Positions 6,700 to 12,295 of a stretch of DNA of 14,883 nucleotides are shown here, in pieces; the stretch's first letter is position 1; each line of letters opens with the position of its first letter. The position numbers and the translations under genes were made by a program. Below the pieces are notes generated by a model. It was not told the DNA's origin and ran no database searches. It worked only from the letters and a program-made list of their open reading frames with translations. This DNA is from Oscillospiraceae bacterium. Its GTDB lineage: Bacteria; Bacillota_A; Clostridia; Oscillospirales; Ruminococcaceae. The DNA lies in contig JAFSHE010000338.1 of the NCBI GenBank assembly GCA_017440445.1, positions 1 through 14,883 on the forward strand, in the 5' to 3' direction.

Positions 6700-7541
6700 T
6701 GGGAATATCTTTCGGACCGGGAGGAAACTCCCTGAGCTGGGGAAAGCGTAAATTCCCGACAGACCTGCCCGCATACCTTGCATCTATGGGTCTTAACGGC
6801 TATGAGATAGAGTGCGGACGTGGTGTGCGTATCAGCGAAAAGACGATAAACGAGCTTCCCGCTCTGGCTAAGGAGCACGGGATAAATGTAACGCTCCATG
6901 CGCCGTATTTTATATCACTCTCCTCGGTGGAGGAGGAAACACGCCTTAAAAGCGTGGATTACATCATGCAGAGCGCACAGGTGGCAAAGCAGGTCGGCGC
7001 AAGGAAAATAGTGGTACATTCAGGCTCCTGCTCGAAGATGAGCAGGGAGGAGGCCACAGCGCTTGCCTTTGATACGCTTAAAAGAGCGCAGGCGGCGCTT
7101 GACGGGGCGGGCCTTTCTGATATCATCATCTGCCCCGAAACTATGGGAAAGATAAACCAGCTAGGCACGCTGGAGGAGGTAATCACACTCTGCGGAGTGG
7201 ACGAGAGATTTCTCCCCTGCGTGGATTTCGGCCACCTGAATGCCCGCACCCTCGGCGGTATAAAGGGCAGGGAGGAATATGCGCAGATGCTTGATTACAT
7301 CGAGCATAAGCTTGGACATGACAGGCTTTCTAATATGCACATACATTTCAGCCGTATCGAGTTTACCGCAGGCGGCGAAAAGCGGCATGTTACCTTTGCC
7401 GACAAGCGGTGGGGACCCGAGTATGAGCCGCTTATGGAGGAGATACACCGCAGAGGACTTACCCCCTCAATAATCTGCGAGTCCGATGGCACACAGGCAG
7501 AGGACGCCGCAGAGATGAAGCGCTATTATGACTCTTTATAA
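6699..7541 (+). CDS. Xylose isomerase-like TIM barrel protein, endonuclease IV-related
   Basis: This 280-aa TIM barrel protein belongs to the AP endonuclease 2 / xylose isomerase-like fold. Residues in the pattern of endonuclease IV metal ligands are visible: H67 (TLHAPYFISLSS), H107 (VVHSGS), E147 (CPETMGK), D176 and H179 (VDFGHLNAR), H214/H216 (MHIHFS), H230 and E261 (CESDGTQAEDA). Endonuclease IV cuts DNA 5' of abasic sites using three zinc ions. This protein keeps the metal set and the HAPY and DFGH elements but lacks close match elsewhere, so it may instead act on a small sugar or other substrate. ATG 6699 overlaps the upstream stop by one base and has GGAGG at 6687-6691; GTG 6696 is the only alternative and is less likely. 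It precedes aroQ by 44 bases. Confidence 0.82.
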   Translation: MGISFGPGGNSLSWGKRKFPTDLPAYLASMGLNGYEIECGRGVRISEKTINELPALAKEHGINVTLHAPYFISLSSVEEETRLKSVDYIMQSAQVAKQVGARKIVVHSGSCSKMSREEATALAFDTLKRAQAALDGAGLSDIIICPETMGKINQLGTLEEVITLCGVDERFLPCVDFGHLNARTLGGIKGREEYAQMLDYIEHKLGHDRLSNMHIHFSRIEFTAGGEKRHVTFADKRWGPEYEPLMEEIHRRGLTPSIICESDGTQAEDAAEMKRYYDSL

Positions 7542-7585
7542 CGCATAGTAAGCCGTATTTTAAAACGACATCAAAGGAGAATATT

Positions 7586-8029
7586 ATGAAGATACTTGTT
7601 ATCAACGGACCTAATCTCAATCTTCTCGGCGAGCGTGAGCCGAATATCTACGGCGGCGAAACGCTGAAATCCATCAACGACGAGATTTACGGCGAGGCAA
7701 GACAGCTGGGCTACGAGGTCACATTTTTCCAGAGCAATTCCGAGGGAGGTCTTATCGACCGCCTGCACGAGGCACGCCTTGACTGTGCGGGAGTTATCCT
7801 CAATGCGGGAGCGTATACACATTACAGCTATGCGCTTCGCGATGCTATCTCCGCTATAAAGATTCCCGTTGTGGAGGTGCATCTTTCCAACGTAAACAGC
7901 CGTGACGAATTCAGAAAGACCTCTGTTATCGCACCCGTATGCTGCGGAAGTATAGCAGGCTTCGGCAAGTACAGCTACATCCTCGGTCTGTATGCGCTTG
8001 ATAACAAGCTCGGAGGAAGCCATGAATAA
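7586..8029 (+). CDS. aroQ: Type II 3-dehydroquinate dehydratase
   Basis: AroQ converts 3-dehydroquinate to 3-dehydroshikimate in the shikimate pathway. The protein is 147 aa, the normal size for the dodecameric type II enzyme. Family motifs are in order: GPNLNLLGEREPNIYG (8-23) with catalytic Y22 and R17, FFQSNSEGGLIDRLHEA (47-63), ILNAGAYTHYSYALRDA (71-87) with N73 and H79, and VEVHLSNVNSRDEFR (96-110) with H99 and R106. The usual NPGAYTHTS has drifted to NAGAYTHYS, with catalytic residues kept. AAGGAG at 7574-7579 precedes the ATG by six bases. The last codons overlap the start of the aminopeptidase gene by 8 bases. An aroQ-M24 peptidase-efp order is common in Clostridia. Confidence 0.96.
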   Translation: MKILVINGPNLNLLGEREPNIYGGETLKSINDEIYGEARQLGYEVTFFQSNSEGGLIDRLHEARLDCAGVILNAGAYTHYSYALRDAISAIKIPVVEVHLSNVNSRDEFRKTSVIAPVCCGSIAGFGKYSYILGLYALDNKLGGSHE

Positions 8030-9092
8030 CATCGAAAGGCTTGCGGAAAAGCTTTCCCATGAAAACCATGGCGCGCTTATCACCTCGGATGTCAGCAGAC
8101 GGTATTTCTGCGGCTTCAAGTCCTCGGCAGGAGTCGTGCTGGTGACGAAAGAGGCATCCTATCTTATAATCGATTCACGGTATTTCGATAAGGCTGTGCA
8201 GCGTGTTACCGATTGCGAGGTAATACTCATGGACGACCTGCGCAGTCAGCTCCTCGACCTGCTGATAAAGCACAACATCACAAAGCTGTCTGTGGAAAGC
8301 GCTTACATGACCCTGCGTGAGTGCGAGGAGTATGAGAATAAGCTTTATTACGCGGAGCTTGACCGCTCCTCGTGGCTGTCTGACCTTATTTCCTCCATGC
8401 GTGTGATAAAGACCGAGGAGGAGATACGTCTTATCGTAAAGGCTCAGCGCATAGCCGAGGCGGCTTATGAGCGGCTCCTTGACAGGATGAGGAAGGGCAT
8501 GACCGAAAAGCAGGTAGCAGCACTGTTGAATTACTTCATCATGGACTGCGGAGCGGACGACCTTTCCTTTGAAACGATAGCCGCATCGGGAATTAATTCA
8601 GCGTCGCCCCATGCTGTGCCGACGGATAAGCCGCTTGAAGCGGGTGATTTCCTGACGCTGGATTTCGGTGCAGTGTGCGACGGATATCATTCCGACATGA
8701 CAAGGACGCTTGTGGTAGGTAATCCCACACCCGAGATGGAAAAGCTATACGAGGCTGTGTATTATGCAAACCTTGACGGCATCAAGGCAGTGCGTGCGGA
8801 TGTCGGAGGCAAGCTTGTGGACAGCGTTGCAAGAAGCACCCTTAATGGCTGGGGCGGATATGACAAGTATTTTGGTCACGGCCTTGGCCACGGTGTGGGA
8901 CTTGAGATACACGAGGCTCCCACTCTGTCGAGAAAGAGTACATCCATGCTGCGTGCGGGGATGATAGTAACAGTTGAGCCTGGAGCGTATATCTCGGGAA
9001 AATACGGCGTCCGCATCGAGGATATGGTGCTTGTGACGGAGGATGGCTGTCAGAATCTGACAACGACCACCAAATCTCTTATCCATATATGA
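8022..9092 (+). CDS. M24-family aminopeptidase P (Xaa-Pro peptidase)
   Basis: This 356-aa cytoplasmic metallopeptidase likely removes N-terminal residues before proline. Residues 1-130 form a creatinase-type N domain (ALITSDVSRRYFCGF at 18-32). The pita-bread catalytic domain follows, with all five metal ligands: D214 (TLDFGAV), D225 (YHSDMTRT), H290 (GHGLGHGVG), E319 (TVEPGAY) and E333 (VRIEDM); H297 is the conserved second His. ATG 8022 is chosen because GGAGG at 8012-8016 serves it and it lies in the last codons of aroQ; an earlier in-frame start near 7992 would add only an aroQ-overlapping tail. It is followed by an AT-rich terminator-like stem and then efp. Substrate specificity for proline is inferred from the family. 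Confidence 0.92.
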   Translation: MNNIERLAEKLSHENHGALITSDVSRRYFCGFKSSAGVVLVTKEASYLIIDSRYFDKAVQRVTDCEVILMDDLRSQLLDLLIKHNITKLSVESAYMTLRECEEYENKLYYAELDRSSWLSDLISSMRVIKTEEEIRLIVKAQRIAEAAYERLLDRMRKGMTEKQVAALLNYFIMDCGADDLSFETIAASGINSASPHAVPTDKPLEAGDFLTLDFGAVCDGYHSDMTRTLVVGNPTPEMEKLYEAVYYANLDGIKAVRADVGGKLVDSVARSTLNGWGGYDKYFGHGLGHGVGLEIHEAPTLSRKSTSMLRAGMIVTVEPGAYISGKYGVRIEDMVLVTEDGCQNLTTTTKSLIHI

Positions 9093-9112
9093 GTTTTTAT
9101 GCGGAAAATCAA

Positions 9113-9151
9113 TGAAAATTGCGCTAAAAGGGATAAATTTTCAGTTTTTTT
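9113..9151 (+). terminator. AT-rich terminator-like stem after the M24 peptidase gene
   Basis: TGAAAATT (9113-9120) is an exact inverted copy of AATTTTCA (9136-9143), with a 15-base loop. It is followed by one G and seven T (9145-9151). The U-tract is right for intrinsic termination, but the stem has only two G-C pairs and a long loop, so it is probably weak. Confidence 0.5.
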
Positions 9152-9162
9152 ATAAAAAGGGC

Positions 9163-9191
9163 TTGAAAAATTCCGCAATATAGGGTAAAAT
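9163..9191 (+). promoter_or_regulatory. Likely sigma-A promoter for efp
   Basis: TTGAAA (9163-9168) and TAAAAT (9186-9191) are 17 bases apart, one mismatch from consensus in each hexamer. It follows the terminator-like stem at 9113-9151. Transcription would start near 9198, giving a leader of about 130 bases before the efp ATG. Confidence 0.68.
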
Positions 9192-9197
9192 ATAAAG

Positions 9198-9327
9198 GAC
9201 GATTTTATAAAGGGCTGTTCTGACTTGTTTCAGACGCTCTTGGGCAGACCATAACGGTATGCCTCGGCGGGACGGTGCGTCCGCAGTTCGTATAATTAAA
9301 ACAGATAAAAAATTGGAGGTTCCTACT
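9198..9327 (+). other. Structured 5' leader of efp
   Basis: Three successive hairpins can be drawn by eye. First, TCTGA / TCAGA at 9219-9223 and 9230-9234. Second, GGCA plus ACC paired with GGT plus TGCC across 9243-9263, with one internal mismatch and loop ATAAC. Third, GCGG plus AC paired with GT plus CCGC across 9267-9284, with a single bulged G. They precede the efp ribosome binding site GGAGG at 9315-9319. I do not recognise a known riboswitch or protein-binding leader. The folding is a hand reading, not a computed structure. Confidence 0.45.
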
Positions 9328-9888
9328 ATGGTAACAGCAGGAGATTTCAGAAATGGCATGACCTTTGAAGAGGAAGGCAACGTAATGCAGATCATCGAGT
9401 TCCAGCACGTTAAGCCCGGTAAGGGTGCAGCGTTCGTTAGAACAAAGGTAAGAAACGTAATTACAGGCTCCGTGGTTGAAAAGACATACAACCCCTCTGC
9501 AAAGTTCCCCACAGCATACGTAGAGAGAAAGGATATGGAGTACACATATTCTGACGGCGATCTTTACTACTTCATGGATCCCGAGACCTACGAGCAGGTT
9601 CCCGTAAACAAGTCCGACCTTGGCGACGCTTTCAAGTTCGTTAAGGAGAACATGGTATGTAAGGTACTGTCCTACAAGGGCAACGTATTCGGAGTAGAGC
9701 CTCCGAACTTTGTTGAGCTTCAGATCACACAGACCGATCCCGGCTTCGCAGGCAACACAGCTACAAACGCTACAAAGCCCGCTACACTGGAGACAGGCGC
9801 TGAGATCCGTGTTCCTCTGTTCATCGACAACGGCGAGATCATCCGTATCGATACAAGAACAGGCGAGTACATGGAGCGTGTAAAGTAA
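9328..9888 (+). CDS. efp: Translation elongation factor P
   Basis: EF-P binds ribosomes stalled at consecutive prolines and promotes peptide bond formation. The 186-aa protein has the three usual beta-barrel domains: an N-terminal KOW-like domain (1-65) carrying the P-site loop [14 protein letters not shown] with K32, the residue modified in many bacteria including B. subtilis; a middle domain from about 66 to 127; and the C-terminal OB domain, ending in the family signature region [20 protein letters not shown] (about 159-178). ATG 9328 is chosen because GGAGG at 9315-9319 lies eight bases upstream and the protein then has standard length; an in-frame ATG at 9259 would add 23 residues encoded by the structured leader and lacks a good ribosome binding site. 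Codon use is biased to ACA, GTA and AAG. The next gene is a CD1247-like protein. Confidence 0.96.
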   Translation: MVTAGDFRNGMTFEEEGNVMQIIEFQHVKPGKGAAFVRTKVRNVITGSVVEKTYNPSAKFPTAYVERKDMEYTYSDGDLYYFMDPETYEQVPVNKSDLGDAFKFVKENMVCKVLSYKGNVFGVEPPNFVELQITQTDPGFAGNTATNATKPATLETGAEIRVPLFIDNGEIIRIDTRTGEYMERVK

Positions 9889-9905
9889 TAACGAACAGAG
9901 TTATA

Positions 9906-9939
9906 TCCGCATCTGCGGAATAAAGCGGCACAGCCGCAG
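9906..9939 (+). other. Two hairpins with a competing alternative pairing, between efp and the next gene
   Basis: TCCGCA / TGCGGA (9906-9911 with 9914-9919, tight loop) and GCGGC / GCCGC (9925-9929 with 9933-9937, loop ACA) can form side by side. Alternatively CTGCGG (9913-9918) pairs perfectly with CCGCAG (9934-9939), which excludes both. The next ribosome binding site, AAAGGA at 9941-9946, begins two bases later. There is no U-tract, so a terminator is unlikely; control of ribosome access or of mRNA stability is possible. Confidence 0.5.
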
Positions 9940-9955
9940 GAAAGGATGAATTAAT

Positions 9956-10366
9956 ATGACTATCAGTGAAAAGGTATCTTATATTAAGGGTCTTGCAGAG
10001 GGTCTTAACCTTGACGAGGCTACAAAAGAGGGCAAGCTTATAGCTGCAATGCTTGATGTCCTTTCCGACATCGCAGAGAACCTCAAGGAAGTTGACGACG
10101 AGCTTAACGATATCGCTGACGTAATGACAGACATGGAGGAAAGCGTAGCTGACCTGGAGGATATCGTGTACGACATCGACGACGAGGATGAGGACGACTA
10201 CGACGAAGATTTTGAGGACGATCTGGACGAGCTGTATGAAACAACATGTCCTGCTTGCAGCAACACTATCCGCTTTGATTACGAGCAGGCTGCTGCCGGC
10301 GCTATGGATTGCCCCAACTGCGGTCAGCATCTCGAGTTTGAGCTTGACGATGATGACGCAGAATGA
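9956..10366 (+). CDS. CD1247-type acidic zinc-ribbon protein, function unknown
   Basis: This 136-aa protein resembles a clostridial family named after C. difficile CD1247, commonly next to efp. Residues 1-30 (SEKVSYIKGLAEGLNLD and onward) form the conserved N-terminal domain. About 31-72 is a predicted amphipathic helix or coiled coil (LSDIAENLKEVDDELNDIAD). About 73-95 is an almost purely Asp/Glu linker. The C-terminus is a zinc ribbon with CPAC (98-101) and CPNC (119-122), ending in another acidic run. No enzymatic motif is present. The acidic linker, helix and ribbon could suit a nucleic acid or transcription-machinery partner, but that is inference only. Start ATG 9956 has AAAGGA at 9941-9946. 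A strong terminator follows. Confidence 0.85.
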   Translation: MTISEKVSYIKGLAEGLNLDEATKEGKLIAAMLDVLSDIAENLKEVDDELNDIADVMTDMEESVADLEDIVYDIDDEDEDDYDEDFEDDLDELYETTCPACSNTIRFDYEQAAAGAMDCPNCGQHLEFELDDDDAE

Positions 10367-10385
10367 TCCGATCTATGCGTAAACG

Positions 10386-10420
10386 CAGGCGGGTGACTTT
10401 TACGTCATCCGCCTGTTTTT
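10386..10420 (+). terminator. Strong intrinsic terminator between the zinc-ribbon gene and hisC
   Basis: CAGGCGGGTGAC (10386-10397) pairs with GTCATCCGCCTG (10404-10415) over 12 bases with a single G-U pair and a 6-base loop, followed by TTTTT (10416-10420). It ends the efp transcript. Only 25 bases then remain before the hisC ATG, and these hold the ribosome binding site but no promoter. Confidence 0.9.
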
Positions 10421-10445
10421 GTTCGGAAAAGAAAGGAGAACAGCC

Positions 10446-11498
10446 ATGAGCTGGAGAGATAACCTGATAAAGATAGAGCCTTACGTTGCGGGAGAGCAGC
10501 CGAATAAGACTGACTTTATTAAGCTGAACGCCAATGAAAATCCATATCCGCCATCCCCCGCAGTGCTTAAAGCTATCGAGGGCTTCAATGCGGAGGGACT
10601 TAAGAAGTATCCCGATGCGGATGCAAAGCCCCTCGCCGCTGCCATCGCCGAGAGGGCAGGGCTAACTCGTGAGAATGTGTTTGTGGGCAACGGCTCAGAC
10701 GATGTTCTGGCGCTGTGCTTCCGTGCGTTCTTCAATTCGGATAAGCCTGTGATATATCCTGATATCACATATTCGTTCTATCCCGTGTGGTGCGAGATGC
10801 TGCGTATTCCCTTTGAAACCATCCCCGTTGATGAGGACTTCAACATAAACGCTGCCGACTATAAGCGCCCTAACGGCGGAGTAGTTATCGCAAATCCCAA
10901 TGCGCCCACAAGTATCGCAAGAGGTCTTGATTTCATACGTGAGATACTGGACAGCAATAAGGACAGTGTTGTTATCGTTGACGAGGCGTACGTTGATTTC
11001 GGAGGCGAGAGCGCTGTTCCGCTGCTTTCCGAGTACGAAAACCTCGTTGTGACGCAGACATTCTCCAAGTCCCGTTCCATGGCAGGCATGAGAATAGGCT
11101 GCGCTTTCGGTAATAAGGAGATAATCTCTGCGCTGTATGCCGCTAAGGACAGCTATAACTCCTATCCCATGGACAGCGTTGCGATAGAGGCGGGAATCGC
11201 ATCCGTAAAGGATGAGGAGTACTTCCGTGCTACTATCGCTAAGGTCATCGCAACACGTGACAGACTTTCCGCTGCACTCAGGGAAATGGGCTTCTCGCTG
11301 CCCGACAGCTGTGCAAACTTTGTTTTCGCAGAGCATCCGAAGTACCGTGCAAAGGATATATGCGAGTATCTCAAGACCCGTGATATCTATGTTCGCTATT
11401 TCAGCAAGGCGAGGATAGACAACCGTCTGCGTATCACAGTCGGCACGGACGAGGAGATAGATGCGCTTCTTTCTGCGCTTAAGGACTATATTCAGTAA
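10446..11498 (+). CDS. hisC: Histidinol-phosphate aminotransferase
   Basis: HisC is a PLP enzyme that makes histidinol phosphate from imidazole acetol phosphate and glutamate. The 350-aa fold-type I protein has the family start KLNANENPYPPSP (26-38), GNGSDDVL (81-88) in the PLP phosphate region, ANPNAPTS (149-156), the PLP-pyridine contact VIVDEAYVDF (176-185; D179, Y182) and the Schiff-base Lys in TQTFSKSRSMAGMRIG (203-218; K208). The R-x-T pattern RLRITVGTDEE near the end holds the substrate carboxylate Arg. ATG 10446 has AAGGAG at 10433-10438; an upstream in-frame start at 10419 would begin inside the terminator and is rejected. It is not in a his operon here and is flanked by terminator hairpins. 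Some members act on other aromatic substrates, so the exact role is likely but unproven. Confidence 0.9.
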   Translation: MSWRDNLIKIEPYVAGEQPNKTDFIKLNANENPYPPSPAVLKAIEGFNAEGLKKYPDADAKPLAAAIAERAGLTRENVFVGNGSDDVLALCFRAFFNSDKPVIYPDITYSFYPVWCEMLRIPFETIPVDEDFNINAADYKRPNGGVVIANPNAPTSIARGLDFIREILDSNKDSVVIVDEAYVDFGGESAVPLLSEYENLVVTQTFSKSRSMAGMRIGCAFGNKEIISALYAAKDSYNSYPMDSVAIEAGIASVKDEEYFRATIAKVIATRDRLSAALREMGFSLPDSCANFVFAEHPKYRAKDICEYLKTRDIYVRYFSKARIDNRLRITVGTDEEIDALLSALKDYIQ

Positions 11499-11506
11499 TA
11501 TAATAG

Positions 11507-11534
11507 GAGCATGCGTAAAGCATGCTCTTTTTTT
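11507..11534 (+). terminator. Intrinsic terminator after hisC
   Basis: GAGCATGC (11507-11514) pairs perfectly with GCATGCTC (11520-11527), with loop GTAAA, followed by seven T (11528-11534). It lies nine bases past the hisC stop and separates hisC from the feo operon. Confidence 0.95.
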
Positions 11535-11634
11535 GCCTGATGTGCAAATTTACCAAAATTATCTCCTTGAAATAGTTGAAACTGACTGCAATTGTAGAAA
11601 AATCAAAATCTGTTGAAAAAAATTTAACAACCCC

Positions 11635-11663
11635 TTGACATTTTAGCGGAAAAGCTGTATTAT
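11635..11663 (+). promoter_or_regulatory. Sigma-A promoter of the feo operon
   Basis: TTGACA (11635-11640) and TATTAT (11658-11663) are 17 bases apart, only one mismatch from consensus. Transcription should start near 11670, inside the first GGTTAG-N6-CTAACC dyad. Such a strong core promoter covered by an operator is what a repressed metal uptake operon would show. Confidence 0.88.
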
Positions 11664-11666
11664 ATT

Positions 11667-11692
11667 AATGGGTTAGAAAGAGCTAACCCATT
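11667..11692 (+). promoter_or_regulatory. Feo operator 1: perfect 10-bp dyad over the transcription start
   Basis: AATGGGTTAG (11667-11676) and CTAACCCATT (11683-11692) are exact inverted copies around six bases. It begins three bases after the -10 hexamer. The core GGTTAG-N6-CTAACC recurs at 11706-11723. The arms resemble half-sites of DtxR-family metal regulators, though the spacing differs from the classic DtxR box. A metal-responsive repressor site is inferred. Confidence 0.8.
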
Positions 11693-11705
11693 ATAAAAGA
11701 AACAT

Positions 11706-11723
11706 GGTTAGTAACTTCTAACC
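11706..11723 (+). promoter_or_regulatory. Feo operator 2: second GGTTAG-N6-CTAACC dyad
   Basis: GGTTAG (11706-11711) and CTAACC (11718-11723) are exact inverted copies around six bases, the same arms and spacing as operator 1, 35 bp downstream (a little over three helix turns). The six spacer bases differ between the two (AAAGAG and TAACTT), so the arms are what is conserved. It lies in the leader, 20 bases before the first feoA start. Confidence 0.78.
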
Positions 11724-11743
11724 TTTACATACGGAGGGTAACT

Positions 11744-11956
11744 ATGATGCCGCTAACAATGGCCAATATAGGCGAGGAAAACATGATAAAGAAGGTCGGC
11801 GGAAACCCCGAAACACGCAAGTTCCTTGAAAACCTTGGATTTGTTGCGGGAGGTACCGTAACGATAATCAACGAGATCGCAGGAAACATGATAGTCAATG
11901 TCAAGGAAGCACGTGTGGCTGTTTCCAAGGAAATGGCCATGAAGATAATGGTCTGA
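11744..11956 (+). CDS. feoA: FeoA domain protein (first of two)
   Basis: FeoA proteins are small SH3-like cytoplasmic partners of FeoB that are needed for full ferrous iron uptake. This 70-aa copy has the family layout: a leading strand TMANIGEENMIKKVGG, the helix segment NPETRKFLENLGFVAGGTVTII (about 21-42), then INEIAGNMIVNVKEARVAVSKEMA, the strand-turn-strand that closes the barrel. GGAGG at 11733-11737 lies six bases before ATG 11744; ATG 11747 is an equally possible start, one residue shorter. It is the first gene behind the feo promoter and its two dyads. It differs strongly from the second FeoA downstream, so the two are not a recent duplication. Confidence 0.92.
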   Translation: MMPLTMANIGEENMIKKVGGNPETRKFLENLGFVAGGTVTIINEIAGNMIVNVKEARVAVSKEMAMKIMV

Positions 11957-11993
11957 CAGACGTAATAAATGACCGAAAGGGAGGCAACTATAT

Positions 11994-12212
11994 ATGGCAA
12001 CATTAAAGGACGCTAAGATAGGTGAAACTGTGACTGTCAAGAAGCTTAACGGCGAGGGTGCTGTAAAGCGCAGGATAATGGACATGGGCATCACCAAGGG
12101 TGCAGAGGTAACTATCCGCAAGGTAGCGCCGCTGGGAGATCCTATCGAAGTTACAGTACGCGGCTATGAGCTTTCTATCCGCAAGGCTGACGCAGAGATG
12201 ATCGACATCTGA
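11994..12212 (+). CDS. feoA: FeoA domain protein (second of two)
   Basis: This 72-aa protein is a second FeoA/SH3-like domain. Visible family features are LKDAKIGETVTVKKLNGEG (4-22), the helix VKRRIMDMGITKGAEVTI (24-41), which is the conserved RRLMDMGIxxG segment, and APLGDPIEVTVRGYELSIRKADA (45-67). GGAGG at 11980-11984 precedes the ATG by nine bases, and the gene follows the first feoA by 37 bases. Of the two copies this is closer to the textbook FeoA pattern. Paired feoA genes before feoB are common in Clostridia; a division of labour between them is unknown here. Confidence 0.94.
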   Translation: MATLKDAKIGETVTVKKLNGEGAVKRRIMDMGITKGAEVTIRKVAPLGDPIEVTVRGYELSIRKADAEMIDI

Positions 12213-12228
12213 TATCTGCATAGGACCG

Positions 12229-12246
12229 CCGTCCCGCAGGGGACGG
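12229..12246 (+). other. GC-rich hairpin between feoA and feoB
   Basis: CCGTCCC (12229-12235) pairs perfectly with GGGACGG (12240-12246) around loop GCAG. It is followed by A-rich rather than T-rich sequence, so it is not an intrinsic terminator on this strand. It could stabilise the upstream feoA message or set the ratio of FeoA to FeoB. Confidence 0.6.
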
Positions 12247-12263
12247 AAAAATTCAGAAAGACA

Positions 12264-12279
12264 GTTAGATTGAACTAAC
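12264..12279 (+). promoter_or_regulatory. Feo dyad 3: GTTAG-N6-CTAAC just before feoB
   Basis: GTTAG (12264-12268) and CTAAC (12275-12279) repeat the core of operators 1 and 2 with the same six-base spacing, but the sixth pair is lost (A opposite A). It ends three bases before the feoB ribosome binding site AAGGAG (12283-12288). No clear promoter hexamers lie nearby. It could be a secondary operator or an RNA hairpin at the start site. Confidence 0.6.
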
Positions 12280-12295
12280 ACCAAGGAGAAGATTT

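Noticed and set aside
7992..8021. Longer start for the M24 peptidase
   Set aside because: It would translate the end of aroQ in another frame; ATG 8022 has its own GGAGG and matches the family N-terminus.
9291..9296. TATAAT as a second efp promoter
   Set aside because: The bases 17 upstream read CGGGAC, with no -35 hexamer and no TGn extension; likely chance in an AT-rich stretch.
9259..9327. In-frame upstream ATG that would lengthen EF-P by 23 residues
   Set aside because: It has no ribosome binding site, lies in a structured leader, and the ATG at 9328 has GGAGG at good spacing and gives the standard protein.
10419..10445. Upstream start for hisC
   Set aside because: It begins in the U-tract of a terminator, and the AAGGAG at 10433-10438 clearly serves ATG 10446.
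11667..11723. Reading the two GGTTAG dyads as a CRISPR or other repeat array
   Set aside because: Only two perfect copies lie here, each a palindrome with a different centre, and they overlap a promoter; operators fit better.
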